Numbered from the stretch's first letter, positions 26,947-36,723 are shown. The stretch is 64,000 nt of DNA from Bacteroidales bacterium (GCA_023228145.1 JALOBU010000008.1:60640-124639), one strand, 5' to 3'. Translations and numbers: made by a program. Notes: a model not told the origin generated them from the letters alone.

Positions 26947-28821
26947 CTAATGACCAAGATATAAAATTAACACATTTATATCTGCGGGAGAAACACCGCT
27001 TATTCTTGATGCCTGTCCTATGTTTTGGGGTTTTTGTTTGTTCAGCTTTTCTCTTGCTTCGGCTGATAATGAAATCAAACTATTATAATCAAAAATTTTT
27101 TTCAGCGATATTTCTTCAAATTTTAATATTTTATTTGCTATCTCTTTTTCTTTTTTAATATATGACTCATATTTTACAATAATTTCTACTTCTTCCAAAA
27201 TGTCTTTTTCTTTAATTTTTTTTTCATTAATAAATTCCGCAAACTTTTTACAATAATTAATTAAAAAATTAATATTTACCTGAGACCTTAATAAAAGATT
27301 AATAAGCTTTATTTTTTGAGATATGTCTGGCGATTTTATTTTTTTTAAATATATATTTATTTCTTCTGGTGCTATGGATTCGTTTTTAATGAAATCATAT
27401 AATACATTAATTTTTTTCTCTTTATCCTTAAAAATATTAAGCCTATTGTGGTTGATTAACCCAAGCTCATAGCCATAGTTTGTTAGACGAATATCTGCAT
27501 TCCCCTGTCTTAATAGTATCCTATACTCGGCCCTTGAGGTAAACATCCTATACGGCTCATCTATGGTTTTCGTAACAAGGTCGTCTATCAATACTCCAAT
27601 GTATGATTCGCTTCTTTTTAAAATAAATTCATTTTTGTTGTGTAATTTATTATGAGCGTTAATGCCGGCCATCAGCCCTTGCGCTGCAGCTTCTTCATAA
27701 CCGGTAGTACCATTTACTTGACCCGCAAAATACAGATTATTAATTTTTTTTGATTCGAGTGTTGCCGTTATCTGGTCAGGAGGAAAATAATCATATTCTA
27801 TTGCATATCCAGGTCTGAAAATTTTTACTTTTTCAAAGCCTTCAATTTTTTTTAAAGCATTTAATTGAATTTCTTCAGGAAGAGAAGAAGAAAATCCGTT
27901 TAGATAATATTCGATAGTATTCCAACCTTCCGGCTCAAGAAAAAGCTGGTGTCTGTTTTTGTCTGAAAAACGAACAATTTTATCTTCAATGGATGGACAA
28001 TACCTTGGTCCGCGCCCTTTGATAATTCCTTTAAACAATGGTGATTTATCAAATCCTGTTTGTAGAATACGATGGGCTTCGTCGTTTGTATATGCCAAAA
28101 AACAGCTTTTTTGTTTTTTTAAAAATTTGGTATTTGTAAAAGAAAATTTTCCCGGCTCTTCGTCTCCTCTTTGCTCTTCAAGTTTGTTAAAATTAACCGT
28201 TCTTCCGTCAATTCTAACCGGTGTTCCCGTTTTAAGCCTATTAGAAATAATTCCATATTTGTGAAGGGAATCGGATAATTTATCTGCTGAATTTTCCCCT
28301 ATTCTTCCGCCATATAATTGTTTTTCTCCGACATGAATTATTCCTTTTAAAAAAGTTCCTGAAGTTAAAATTACTGCTCTTGAAAAAATTTTTAACCCTA
28401 ATTTTGTTATAATTCCGCAAACTGAATTATTTTTAATTATTATATCAACAGCTTCGTCTTGCCTGAAATCTAAATTTTTTGTTTTTTCGAGAGTTTCTCT
28501 CCATTTTTCCGAAAAAAGCATTCTATCACATTGAGCTCTTGGGCTCCACATTGCCGAGCCTTTAGAACGGTTTAGCATTCTAAATTGTATCATTGACAAG
28601 TCTGTTACTATTCCCATTTTTCCGCCAAGGGCGTCTATTTCTCTCACAATTTGACCTTTTGCCACACCGCCAACAGATGGATTGCATGACATTTGGGCAA
28701 TTAAATTCATGTTCATAGTAATCAACAACACAGAAGACCCCAAATTGGCTGAAGCTGAGGCCGCTTCACAACCTGCATGCCCGGCACCAACCACTATTAT
28801 ATCATATTGTTTGACAGACAT
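26947..28821 (-). CDS. mnmG: tRNA uridine-5-carboxymethylaminomethyl modification enzyme MnmG (GidA)
   Basis: A 624-residue FAD protein that, with MnmE, modifies the wobble uridine of certain tRNAs. The dinucleotide-binding start is VVGAGHAGCEAA. CNPSVGGVAKGQIVREIDALGG and the second family signature (GYEEAAAQGLMAGINAH) are present, as is the C-terminal MnmE-binding tail (INVLILYLGH). Length is normal. parS-like palindromes sit immediately at both ends of the gene. It lies 11 bases downstream of ybeY in the minus-strand operon. gidA is commonly origin-proximal in bacteria, which fits the nearby origin candidate. Confidence 0.96.
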   Translation of the reverse strand: MSVKQYDIIVVGAGHAGCEAASASANLGSSVLLITMNMNLIAQMSCNPSVGGVAKGQIVREIDALGGKMGIVTDLSMIQFRMLNRSKGSAMWSPRAQCDRMLFSEKWRETLEKTKNLDFRQDEAVDIIIKNNSVCGIITKLGLKIFSRAVILTSGTFLKGIIHVGEKQLYGGRIGENSADKLSDSLHKYGIISNRLKTGTPVRIDGRTVNFNKLEEQRGDEEPGKFSFTNTKFLKKQKSCFLAYTNDEAHRILQTGFDKSPLFKGIIKGRGPRYCPSIEDKIVRFSDKNRHQLFLEPEGWNTIEYYLNGFSSSLPEEIQLNALKKIEGFEKVKIFRPGYAIEYDYFPPDQITATLESKKINNLYFAGQVNGTTGYEEAAAQGLMAGINAHNKLHNKNEFILKRSESYIGVLIDDLVTKTIDEPYRMFTSRAEYRILLRQGNADIRLTNYGYELGLINHNRLNIFKDKEKKINVLYDFIKNESIAPEEINIYLKKIKSPDISQKIKLINLLLRSQVNINFLINYCKKFAEFINEKKIKEKDILEEVEIIVKYESYIKKEKEIANKILKFEEISLKKIFDYNSLISLSAEAREKLNKQKPQNIGQASRISGVSPADINVLILYLGH

Positions 28822-28828
28822 TTTTTAT

Positions 28829-28844
28829 TGTTTCACGTGGAACG
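28829..28844. promoter_or_regulatory. Second parS-like site
   Basis: TGTTTCACGTGGAACG matches the 16-bp parS consensus at 14 of 16 positions, with the CACGTG core intact. It spans the end of ybeY, whose TGA stop is part of the palindrome, and lies 8 bases upstream of the mnmG start. It is 1.9 kb from the exact site at 26931, so mnmG is bracketed by the pair. Confidence 0.65.
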
Positions 28845-29312
28845 GCCATATTTGTTTGATTTACAGATTTTTATATAATTCAAATACATTTTTATGTATT
28901 CTTCTTCTTTTTTGGTCATAATTTTTTTTGATTCCAGAGTTTTGTCTTTATAGCCCGCCAAATGCAATATTCCATGCGCCATAACACGAATTAATTCTGT
29001 TTGTGGTTCTTCTAAATATTTATTTGCATTTTCTTTTATTCTTTCATAACTGATAAATATATCTGCGCTAAAATATCCTTCTTCCGAATAATCAAAAGCA
29101 ATTACATCTGTAAGAGTATTTTTTCTTAAAAATTTTTTATTAATGTTCAACAAATATTTATCATCACAAAAAATAAAATTTAATTCTCCGTTTTTATAAA
29201 CAACATTTTCATTTTTTAATATGTTGTGTATCCAAACGCGAACACATTTTTTGTTTTTTAAAATATTGTCTTTGATGCCAATAGAAAAAAAATTAATAGC
29301 GAAAACAGGCAT
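28833..29312 (-). CDS. ybeY: Endoribonuclease YbeY (rRNA maturation factor)
   Basis: A 159-residue metal-dependent RNase acting in 16S rRNA 3'-end maturation and ribosome quality control. The motif HGILHLAGYKDKT gives two His ligands; the third position, His in E. coli, is Asp here, which I believe is common in Bacteroidota. FLRKNTLTDVIAFDY and ADIFISYERI match the conserved NxxxRxxDxxTDVLSF-type and strand regions. Its stop codon lies inside the parS-like site. It sits 5 bases downstream of the ATPase gene in the same operon. Confidence 0.9.
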   Translation of the reverse strand: MPVFAINFFSIGIKDNILKNKKCVRVWIHNILKNENVVYKNGELNFIFCDDKYLLNINKKFLRKNTLTDVIAFDYSEEGYFSADIFISYERIKENANKYLEEPQTELIRVMAHGILHLAGYKDKTLESKKIMTKKEEEYIKMYLNYIKICKSNKYGRST

Positions 29313-29317
29313 GCTGT

Positions 29318-29806
29318 TTATTTATTTTTCTCAAAAATGCCTTTTTTGACTTTGAGATATTTGTCAATAAGTTGTTTTCTATTTATAAATACTTCCTTAT
29401 TGATTGAGGTAATATTAAAAGTTAATTGTATTTTTCGTCCTTTACTTAAAAACTTAACATCGTCAGCCAAAGCTTTAATTAGATATATACCCGTTCCTTT
29501 TTTCTCTGGATTTTTTTCAATATCTGTTGCGTCTGGTATTGAGTTAAAATCAAATCCCGTTCCTTCATCTTCTATTGTAAATAAAATTCCACTGGGAACT
29601 AATTCAAATTGCAGAGATACTGTTTTATTTGCATTGTTTTCGTTTCCGTGAATTATCGCATTTTCTACTGCTTCATTCACAGCAACCATAATATTGCCGA
29701 AATAGTTGTTATTCAGATTATAATAATCACAAACATTTTCAATAAAACGTTCTATTTCCGGCAACTCGTGAATATCAGATTTAATGTTTAAAGTATGTTT
29801 TTTCAT
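29318..29806 (-). CDS. RsbW-like ATP-binding (HATPase) protein
   Basis: A 162-residue GHKL ATPase with no sensor or His-phosphotransfer domain. The N-box is IMVAVNEAVENAIIHGN, G1 is IEDEGTGFDF and G2 is KKGTGIYLIKALADDV. This is the layout of anti-sigma-factor serine kinases such as RsbW and SpoIIAB. In Bacteroidota such proteins are often encoded without a partner. No anti-anti-sigma (STAS) or sigma factor gene is in the window. The ATG at 29806 overlaps the DUF4175 stop by one base (TGATG), implying coupled translation. A TTG three bases further up is less likely as a start. Confidence 0.82.
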   Translation of the reverse strand: MKKHTLNIKSDIHELPEIERFIENVCDYYNLNNNYFGNIMVAVNEAVENAIIHGNENNANKTVSLQFELVPSGILFTIEDEGTGFDFNSIPDATDIEKNPEKKGTGIYLIKALADDVKFLSKGRKIQLTFNITSINKEVFINRKQLIDKYLKVKKGIFEKNK

Positions 29807-32800
29807 CAATCTTCGAATTTATAAAAATACTCATTAGTTTTATACTTAAAAAACGGGGTTAAAGTTACAGGAATTGTTTTTAATAATTCAATATCATTTG
29901 ATTTAATTTTATTATATTCAAAAAAATCTTTTGGATTTGTGTATATTTTTTCAATGGCCTCGTTTGATTTTCTTTTTTCATCAAGCTCTCTCTCTTTTTC
30001 TGCTTTTTCAGAATCAAGCAATCGTGTTAATATTTCCTGCTGTCGTTTTAAAGTTTCGTTGCTTAACATTTTGTTGACCAGGTCGGTTTCGGTTTGCTCC
30101 ATTTTTTTCATCATTTCTGAGATATTCCCGTCATTTCCTGTGCCGTCTTTTTTTAATTCTTCTCCATATTGTTGTAACATTTTTCTTATGGCTTCCTGTT
30201 CGGCAGCAAGACGTGCCAGTTGTTCGCTGATTGATTTCTGGCCATCTTTTCCTCCCGGTTTTTGTCCACTTTGCATTTGATTTTTAAGGTCTTCTATTTG
30301 TTTGTTAAGCTGTTCTTGTAATTTTTTCATAGTTGCCGCTGAAGGATTGCCTTTTCCTTGTTTTTTGCATTTCATTCCGCCCTTTTTATTACACGAACTA
30401 TTACATGATGATTCCATTTCCTGCCTTATTTGTTCGAGAGCTTCGGCTAATAATAGGGCAAGATTATTTACTGATGTCATAACATATTGCTGCCATTTTT
30501 GGACCTGAGGTGTATTTCTGTTGTGTAATGCCTCAAGCGTTTTATCAACATTGTCGTTAATTGAAGTAATTTCTCTATTAACTATGGGTTGTATGATAGC
30601 TTGTCTTTTGCTTAATGCCAGCAATGAATCTTCCACCATTTTTAAACCGTCTTTTAGCTCCTTTTGCTTATCCATAATAGAGATGTACTTCGGGTCGTAT
30701 ATTTTTGTGCTTCTGATTTTTTCTATAAGCCCCTCCTGACTGAAAGATATTTTTATAAGGTTTTTCAAAATCATTCTCAAGGCTCTTTCGTCTTCTGCAA
30801 GTTCTTCCTGTTCCATTTCCTGTTGCATTTGTTCCAATTCGTTTGCAAGGTTTTCCATTTGCTCGCCGGCACTTTGCTGACTTTTTGATGCATTTTTTCG
30901 TTTGTTGTTTTGTAATTCTTCTTTACTGTTGTTTAGTTCATTTTGTATTGAATTTTGCTGCTGGTCGGTGTTTTTAAGGTCTTTTGGTATTTCTAATTCT
31001 TTGTTCTGTTCTTCCAGACTTTTGATGTCTTTTCGAATGTTCTGATATGTCTCGTCTATTTTTTTCTGTTCTTCAATCAGCTTGTTTTTATCGTTGTTTT
31101 CGTTTTTTGTTTCGTCTGATAATTTTTTTTGCTCTTCTGCCAGCTGCTGAAGTTTTTCTATAGTTTCGGTAAGTTTTTTATCAAACTCCAGTGCTTTAAA
31201 CAACTCCAAATTTCTGTCAAGGTCTTTTTCAAGGTCTTTATTGCTCATTTTAATTTTGTCAAGCATTTCATCAATCTTGCTTTTATCAAGCTTATCAAGT
31301 AATTCCTGCATTTTTTGAAATAAGTCCTTCATTTCGTCTGACATAATTTTGTCAAACAATTCTTCCAGTTGTTTTTGTTTTTCAAGTAATGTGCTGTCGG
31401 CTTTCTGAAATTGTTGTTCTCTTATGTTGTTTTGTTTAAATTGCTCTTTTAAATCTTCAACATTTTGATGTAATTGCTGTTGTTTTTGCAGAATGTCTTC
31501 TATTTGTTTTCTTTCCTGCCAGTTTAATGTTTTTTTATCAATTAATTTTTTATCAATTTCTTCAATTTGATTTTGAAGTTGTTTAATGTCTGAAAGGGCC
31601 TGCTCAATTTTATTTTTCACTTCTTCATTATCTTTCTCTGTCTGTTCTTGTATTTCCTGCTCTGTGGGAATTTTAAATACTTTTTTAGAAGAACGGGCCG
31701 CTTTGCTTCCGTTTATTGCATCATTATCCCAAACTTCGAAATAATATTCAATATTGTCTCCACCTTCGACATTCAGTGATGACACATCAAAAAAGTGATA
31801 AAATTCGCTTTGAGTAATAAATTTATTTACATTAATGGCTTGAAACATTTCTTTTTCATCCTCATCGCCTTCACTCTGTGTAACTTTTTTATATTTGAAC
31901 AAAAGTGTAGAGAATCCATAATCATCTTTTATAATCCCCTTAAAATAAATTCTGCTAAAGAACAGTGAGTCTCTGTATTCTTCTACATCAACTGAGGGGT
32001 ATGAATCGGGAACTACATTAATTGAATATGTAAGCGAATCAATGTTTTTAACATATTGATTTTGCGGAATAATGGTATAACTCTGCGTTTCATAAAAAGA
32101 ATGACTATAGCTATACAAATCTTCTTTGGCCGGGTCGAGCACAAGGTTTTTGCCTGCAAGCTTTAGAAATAATTTTTTTGTATCTTTTGTTTTTATTTTC
32201 CAGCTTACACGGGTGCCACACGGAACCGAAACGTCGCCCGAGTTTTCAATTATTTCGTTCTTTTTCCCGGTATAAGAAGGATAGTTTAATTGTATTTCAA
32301 AGTCGAGAATGATGGGTTTGGGGATTACTTTGATTGAATAATTTTGAGAACGATAACCGTCAGCACTAAAATAAAATGTAATATCTTCCTGAATATTTTT
32401 AAAGGTATAATTAAATAATATGATATTTTCTTTATTTAATTTATACTCGTTTTCATTTCTAACCAAAAACACTTCGGCGGGTATGTCGTTTCCGGTAAGT
32501 TTTACCTGTAATTTATAATCCTGTTGCTGCAAAGCCACAAGTTTATCATTTAAAATCTGAAATTTAAATGGGGCTTCTTTTTCGTAAAAAACGGAATAAT
32601 TCATATATCGTTTGGATGGCCCAAAAACAACAGAGGGAGATGCTATTAATATTGTAAAAAAAACAACCAAGGGGGGTAAAAGATATTTTAAATATTTCTT
32701 ATTTATTTTAAAATCAATGGCGGTAGAAAATGGAATGGGAGATAATTTTTGTATCTTTTGTTCAATGCCTGCTTCTAAAAGCTCCGAGCTTACATAAGGG

Positions 32801-33162
32801 TTGGTGGATATTTTTATTAATTGAAGTGTGTTCAAAAGCTTATCTTTTATCTCTGAAAAATGCGTTCCTATAATGGATGCTGCCGTTTCGTATGAAATAA
32901 TTTTCCCGAGGCGATAAAGTTTTAATATTGGAGTAAAAACAAACACATATAAAACTATTACACTGGTAAGGATATAAGAATAAAATAATATTGTGCGAAC
33001 CAAAGAATTAAAATACGCAAAATACTCAAGAACCACAAGTATAAGAAAATAAGTTAGCAATAAAGCGCCACACCATATAAGTCCTTTTAAAAGTTGATTT
33101 ATATAATACTTACGAATAAATTCGTCAAGTTTTTGTATTAGTGTGGAATGATTTACGCTCAT
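29806..33162 (-). CDS. DUF4175 family membrane-anchored coiled-coil protein
   Basis: An 1118-residue protein. Residues ~20-85 hold two membrane helices (GLIWCGALLLTYFLILVVL and a second), and a third lies near residue 160-178. A beta-rich extracytoplasmic region (~180-520) follows. Residues ~530-1090 are very long Gln/Glu/Lys coiled coils, including a GKDGQKSISEQLARLAAEQE segment. A small Cys cluster (SSCNSSCNKKGGMKCKKQGK) sits near residue 920. This is the layout of the DUF4175 family, of unknown function. It heads the operon with the RsbW-like kinase, ybeY and mnmG. TAACTTTG on the minus strand (33224-33231) is a possible -7 box. Confidence 0.75.
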   Translation of the reverse strand: MSVNHSTLIQKLDEFIRKYYINQLLKGLIWCGALLLTYFLILVVLEYFAYFNSLVRTILFYSYILTSVIVLYVFVFTPILKLYRLGKIISYETAASIIGTHFSEIKDKLLNTLQLIKISTNPYVSSELLEAGIEQKIQKLSPIPFSTAIDFKINKKYLKYLLPPLVVFFTILIASPSVVFGPSKRYMNYSVFYEKEAPFKFQILNDKLVALQQQDYKLQVKLTGNDIPAEVFLVRNENEYKLNKENIILFNYTFKNIQEDITFYFSADGYRSQNYSIKVIPKPIILDFEIQLNYPSYTGKKNEIIENSGDVSVPCGTRVSWKIKTKDTKKLFLKLAGKNLVLDPAKEDLYSYSHSFYETQSYTIIPQNQYVKNIDSLTYSINVVPDSYPSVDVEEYRDSLFFSRIYFKGIIKDDYGFSTLLFKYKKVTQSEGDEDEKEMFQAINVNKFITQSEFYHFFDVSSLNVEGGDNIEYYFEVWDNDAINGSKAARSSKKVFKIPTEQEIQEQTEKDNEEVKNKIEQALSDIKQLQNQIEEIDKKLIDKKTLNWQERKQIEDILQKQQQLHQNVEDLKEQFKQNNIREQQFQKADSTLLEKQKQLEELFDKIMSDEMKDLFQKMQELLDKLDKSKIDEMLDKIKMSNKDLEKDLDRNLELFKALEFDKKLTETIEKLQQLAEEQKKLSDETKNENNDKNKLIEEQKKIDETYQNIRKDIKSLEEQNKELEIPKDLKNTDQQQNSIQNELNNSKEELQNNKRKNASKSQQSAGEQMENLANELEQMQQEMEQEELAEDERALRMILKNLIKISFSQEGLIEKIRSTKIYDPKYISIMDKQKELKDGLKMVEDSLLALSKRQAIIQPIVNREITSINDNVDKTLEALHNRNTPQVQKWQQYVMTSVNNLALLLAEALEQIRQEMESSCNSSCNKKGGMKCKKQGKGNPSAATMKKLQEQLNKQIEDLKNQMQSGQKPGGKDGQKSISEQLARLAAEQEAIRKMLQQYGEELKKDGTGNDGNISEMMKKMEQTETDLVNKMLSNETLKRQQEILTRLLDSEKAEKERELDEKRKSNEAIEKIYTNPKDFFEYNKIKSNDIELLKTIPVTLTPFFKYKTNEYFYKFED

Positions 33163-33313
33163 ATTAGCAATTCAATTCATCATAAAAACGTAAGTTGTTT
33201 TTCATTATTTTTCCTTATTTATGCAAAGTTACAAAATTTGAGTATTGTTTTTCTATCCATAACATATATAAATAATCAAATCTAATTATTCAATAAAATT
33301 CCCTGTGATATTT

Positions 33314-33342
33314 TTTGGGTAATAAATAAACATCTAAATTTG
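33314..33342 (+). promoter_or_regulatory. Bacteroidota-type promoter of the 2-oxoacid oxidoreductase operon
   Basis: TTTG (33314-33317), a 17-base spacer, then TAAATTTG (33335-33342), a full match to the phylum's -33/-7 pattern. The start codon at 33366 is 24 bases downstream. Confidence 0.75.
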
Positions 33343-33365
33343 TAAAAAATTAATAAAAACAAATT

Positions 33366-35213
33366 ATGACCAAAAAAACAAATAAAGCGGTAATCAAGGA
33401 AGATGTTGTTGTTAAGTTTGTTGGAGATTCTGGGGACGGGATGCAACTAGCCGGCAATCTTTTTTCAGACACCGCTGCCCTAGAAGGGAATGACCTGGCA
33501 AATTTTCCTGATTATCCGGCAGAAATCAGGGGGCCACACAATACCATAGCCGGAGTTTCGGGCTTTCAGGTACATATCGGGAGAAGAGTATTCAGTTCGG
33601 GTGACATGTGTGATGTTCTTGTGGCAATGAATCCTGCATCTTTGAAATCAAATCTTAAGTGGGCAAAAAAAGGAGGAACGCTTATTATTGACAAAGACGC
33701 TTTTGATGTTAAAGCTCTTGAAAAATCAGGATATAAAAACAATCCTCTTGAAGACAATAGTCTTAAAGATTATAATCTTATTAAGGCTCCCATAACCACA
33801 TTAACCAAAGAAGCATTAAAAGAACTTAATCTTGATTCTAAAACGGCTGAAAAATCAAGAAATATATTTGCCTTGGGAATGATGTATTATCTTTTTAACT
33901 GGAAACAGGACATCGCATTTGATTTTTTTGCAAAAAAATTCAAAAAAAATCCCCAGTTAATAGAATCAAATAAGCTTGCATTAAAAACGGGTTATAATTA
34001 TGCGGAAACCATAGAGGCCATCAGTGTAACATACGATGTTCCTGCTGCAGCTCTTGAGAAGGGGAGATACCGTAATATATCCGGAAATATTGCAACAACC
34101 TGGGGATTTTTGGCGGCTTCAGAACGTTCCGGGAGACCCATATTTCTCGGCTCATATCCTATTACTCCGGCAACAGAAATATTGATGGAGATGGCAAAGC
34201 ACAAATCTCTTGGAGCAAAAGTGTTTCAGGCAGAAGATGAGATTGCGGGTATATGTTCTGCTATCGGCGCTAGTTTTGCCGGTTCACTCGCTTTAACAAC
34301 AACCTCGGGCCCCGGTTTATCATTAAAAAGTGAAGCCATTGGTCTTGCCGTGATGACAGAACTACCCCTGGTAATTGTTAATGTACAACGTGGCGGTCCT
34401 TCTACCGGCTTACCCACAAAATCTGAACAATCCGACCTTTTACAAGCTTTATACGGAAGAAACGGTGAATGCCCTGTATTTGTTATGGCTGCTTATTCTC
34501 CTTCAGATTGTTTTATTTCCGCTTATGAGGCTGCAAAACTTTCCATGGAGCATATGACTCCCACCATTTTGCTTACCGATGGTTATATTGGCCAGGGTTC
34601 AGAATTATTTAGAATCCCAAAAGTCAGCGAACTTCCCCCCATAAATCCTCCTATTGCAAAAGCAAATGATCCCGATTATAAACCTTTTAAAAGAGATTCA
34701 AAAACACTTGTTCGTCAATGGGCGCTTCCCGGGACAGAAGGCTTAAGACATAGGGTGGGGGGCCTTGAAAAAGAAAATATTTCCGGAAATGTAAGTATGG
34801 ATGCTGCCAATCACCAACTGATGGTTGAGCTTCGCCAGAAAAAAATTATGAAAATTGCAGATTTCATTCCGGAGCAAAAAATTCATGGCAATCAAGAAGG
34901 AGATCTTCTTGTGATTAGCTGGGGCGGAACATATGGTGCCGTTCATACTGCTGTTGAAGAATTGCTGAAAAAAGAAATTAAGGTTGGCCACGCTCACTTC
35001 AAATATATCATGCCATTACCTAAAAATACAGAAAAAATTCTTGGTAAGTTCAAACATATTGTGGTTTGCGAATTAAATACAGGACAATTTGCTAATTATT
35101 TACGCATGCAATTTCCCCAGTATAGGTATGGTCAATATAATAAAATACAGGGACTGCCTTTTACTGTTTCGGAATTGACAGAACATTTTAATAAAATATT
35201 AAAGGAGATATAA
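33366..35213 (+). CDS. korA: 2-oxoacid:ferredoxin oxidoreductase, fused gamma-alpha subunit
   Basis: A 615-residue subunit that with the next gene oxidatively decarboxylates a 2-oxoacid to an acyl-CoA, reducing ferredoxin. Residues 1-190 are the gamma domain (VKFVGDSGDGMQLAGNLFSD, YPAEIRGPHNTIAGVSGFQV). The alpha domain begins near 225 with ERSGRPIFLGSYPITPATEI and LALTTTSGPGLSLKSEAIG. The gamma-alpha fusion is the KorAB type typical of 2-oxoglutarate oxidoreductase in Bacteroidota. Substrate choice cannot be proven from sequence. The stop is followed by korB after 3 bases. Such enzymes are oxygen-sensitive, suggesting an anaerobic or facultative lifestyle. Confidence 0.9.
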   Translation: MTKKTNKAVIKEDVVVKFVGDSGDGMQLAGNLFSDTAALEGNDLANFPDYPAEIRGPHNTIAGVSGFQVHIGRRVFSSGDMCDVLVAMNPASLKSNLKWAKKGGTLIIDKDAFDVKALEKSGYKNNPLEDNSLKDYNLIKAPITTLTKEALKELNLDSKTAEKSRNIFALGMMYYLFNWKQDIAFDFFAKKFKKNPQLIESNKLALKTGYNYAETIEAISVTYDVPAAALEKGRYRNISGNIATTWGFLAASERSGRPIFLGSYPITPATEILMEMAKHKSLGAKVFQAEDEIAGICSAIGASFAGSLALTTTSGPGLSLKSEAIGLAVMTELPLVIVNVQRGGPSTGLPTKSEQSDLLQALYGRNGECPVFVMAAYSPSDCFISAYEAAKLSMEHMTPTILLTDGYIGQGSELFRIPKVSELPPINPPIAKANDPDYKPFKRDSKTLVRQWALPGTEGLRHRVGGLEKENISGNVSMDAANHQLMVELRQKKIMKIADFIPEQKIHGNQEGDLLVISWGGTYGAVHTAVEELLKKEIKVGHAHFKYIMPLPKNTEKILGKFKHIVVCELNTGQFANYLRMQFPQYRYGQYNKIQGLPFTVSELTEHFNKILKEI

Positions 35214-35216
35214 CCC

Positions 35217-36254
35217 ATGGAAGAAAATTTAACTGTTGACAGAACGAGAGTCCCTCTCAGTAAAGAAGATTTTGTTAGTGACCAGCTGGTAAAATGGTGT
35301 CCGGGATGTGGCGACCATGCTATATTAGCTTCAGTTGCTAATGTTTTTCCAAAAATAGGTTACCGAAAAGAAAATTTTTGCCTGATTTCCGGAATCGGAT
35401 GTTCTTCGCGTTTTCCTTATTATGTGAATACCTATGGATTCCATGGTATCCACGGAAGAGCCAATGCAATAGCCACCGGAGTTAAGGTTTCCAATCCCCA
35501 TCTCAGTGTTTGGGTTGCCACCGGAGACGGTGATTCCATGGCTATAGGAGGAAATCACCTCATACACATTATCAGGAGAAACGTTGACTTAAATATAATG
35601 CTGTTTAACAACCAGATATACGGTCTTACCAAGGGGCAATATTCGCCGACCTCTCCTATGGGAAGTGTAACTAAAACATCACCCCAGGGAACAATTGAAC
35701 ATCCTTTTAATCCCGGAGAACTTGTTATGGGGGCCCAGGGAACATTTTTTGCCAGAGCTGTTGACACCAACCCAAAACTTATGACAGAAATTATGTTTGA
35801 AGCGGCAAAACATGATGGTACATCTGTTGTGGAAATATTGCAAAATTGCATTATTTTTAATGAGGGCGCTCATAATGTTATTACCTCTAAAGATTTAAGA
35901 GAAGAGCACCAGCTGATACTTAGAAATGGGGAGCCCATGATATTTGGAAAAAATAAAGATAAGGGCATTGTTTTAAAACAACAGGGTTTAGAAGTTGTAA
36001 CGTTGGGACAAAATGGGGCTGCAGAAAAGGAAGTTTTAATTCATGACCAATATTCACAGGACCCCGGCATACATCTTATGCTTGCCAAAATGGCTCCGCC
36101 TTATTTCCCCATTGCCCTGGGCGTTATACGTTCGGCTATTTTTCCAACCTACGATGACCTTGTTGAAGAACAAATAAAAAGGTCAAAAGAGGTAGCGGCT
36201 ATTAAAACGGTTGACGATTTGCTGAACAGCGGCGATACTTGGGAAATAAAATAA
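35217..36254 (+). CDS. korB: 2-oxoacid:ferredoxin oxidoreductase, beta subunit
   Basis: A 345-residue thiamine-diphosphate subunit. WCPGCGDHAIL gives two of the four 4Fe-4S ligands; Cys in SGIGCSSRFPYY and ILQNCIIF may supply the rest. The TPP motif is GDGDSMAIGGNHLIHIIRR with NQIYGLTKGQYSPTS. The C-terminal part (KMAPPYFPIALGVIR) is typical of KorB. It is co-transcribed with korA. An AAAGGAGAT stretch sits about eight bases before its ATG, an unusually good Shine-Dalgarno match for this phylum. The stop converges with the IPExxxVDY gene, ten bases away. Confidence 0.9.
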   Translation: MEENLTVDRTRVPLSKEDFVSDQLVKWCPGCGDHAILASVANVFPKIGYRKENFCLISGIGCSSRFPYYVNTYGFHGIHGRANAIATGVKVSNPHLSVWVATGDGDSMAIGGNHLIHIIRRNVDLNIMLFNNQIYGLTKGQYSPTSPMGSVTKTSPQGTIEHPFNPGELVMGAQGTFFARAVDTNPKLMTEIMFEAAKHDGTSVVEILQNCIIFNEGAHNVITSKDLREEHQLILRNGEPMIFGKNKDKGIVLKQQGLEVVTLGQNGAAEKEVLIHDQYSQDPGIHLMLAKMAPPYFPIALGVIRSAIFPTYDDLVEEQIKRSKEVAAIKTVDDLLNSGDTWEIK

Positions 36255-36264
36255 TTCACTAGTA

Positions 36265-36723
36265 TTACGCTTGTTTTATTGTTTCGTCCTGGTGATATTC
36301 TAATTCTGTCAGGAATGTATTGATTTCTTTTATCTTTTTTAAATCTACGGGAATCACTGTTTGTATATTCTTTATTTTTTTTATGGAAGAAATTAATTGT
36401 TTTTTATCAAACAACCTTGATGCATTTTTAACAATAAATAAATAATCTATGGATATTTCCTCTAATAAAACTTTTTTTTCTTGTTTGTTTGATAATAAAA
36501 AATAGTTTGTTCCACTGCTCGAATCAATATAGGAAAAATAAGAAAAACCTTCTTTCTTTTTATTTTTTAATATCAGGTTAAAATCTTTATAACGGGTTAA
36601 TTGTATAGTGTGCGTATTATTAATTAACCAACATATTTTATAATCTTTTAACGGAGAGCTGATTCCGATAATCTGATATTCTTCTGTTAAATCATAAAGT
36701 AGAGTTGATAATTTTTTTACCAT
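36265..36723 (-). CDS. IPExxxVDY family protein
   Basis: A 152-residue small cytoplasmic protein. IGISSPLKDYKICWLIN, the strand FSYIDSSSGTNYFLLSNK and LLEEISIDYLFIVKN match the Bacteroidota family named after an IPExxxVDY motif, here degenerate as LEEISIDY. No function is known. Its ATG overlaps the lutB-like stop by one base, so it ends the rpiB-lutB transcript. It stands where lutC sits in lut operons but shows no LUD (DUF162) signature, so I do not call it LutC. Confidence 0.6.
   Translation of the reverse strand: MVKKLSTLLYDLTEEYQIIGISSPLKDYKICWLINNTHTIQLTRYKDFNLILKNKKKEGFSYFSYIDSSSGTNYFLLSNKQEKKVLLEEISIDYLFIVKNASRLFDKKQLISSIKKIKNIQTVIPVDLKKIKEINTFLTELEYHQDETIKQA

Noticed and set aside
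28833..29312. YbeY as a dead enzyme because the third metal ligand is not His
   Set aside because: The Asp at that position is, to my knowledge, common in Bacteroidota YbeY and the rest of the motif is intact.
36265..36723. lutC
   Set aside because: No LUD (DUF162) signature; the sequence fits the IPExxxVDY family instead.
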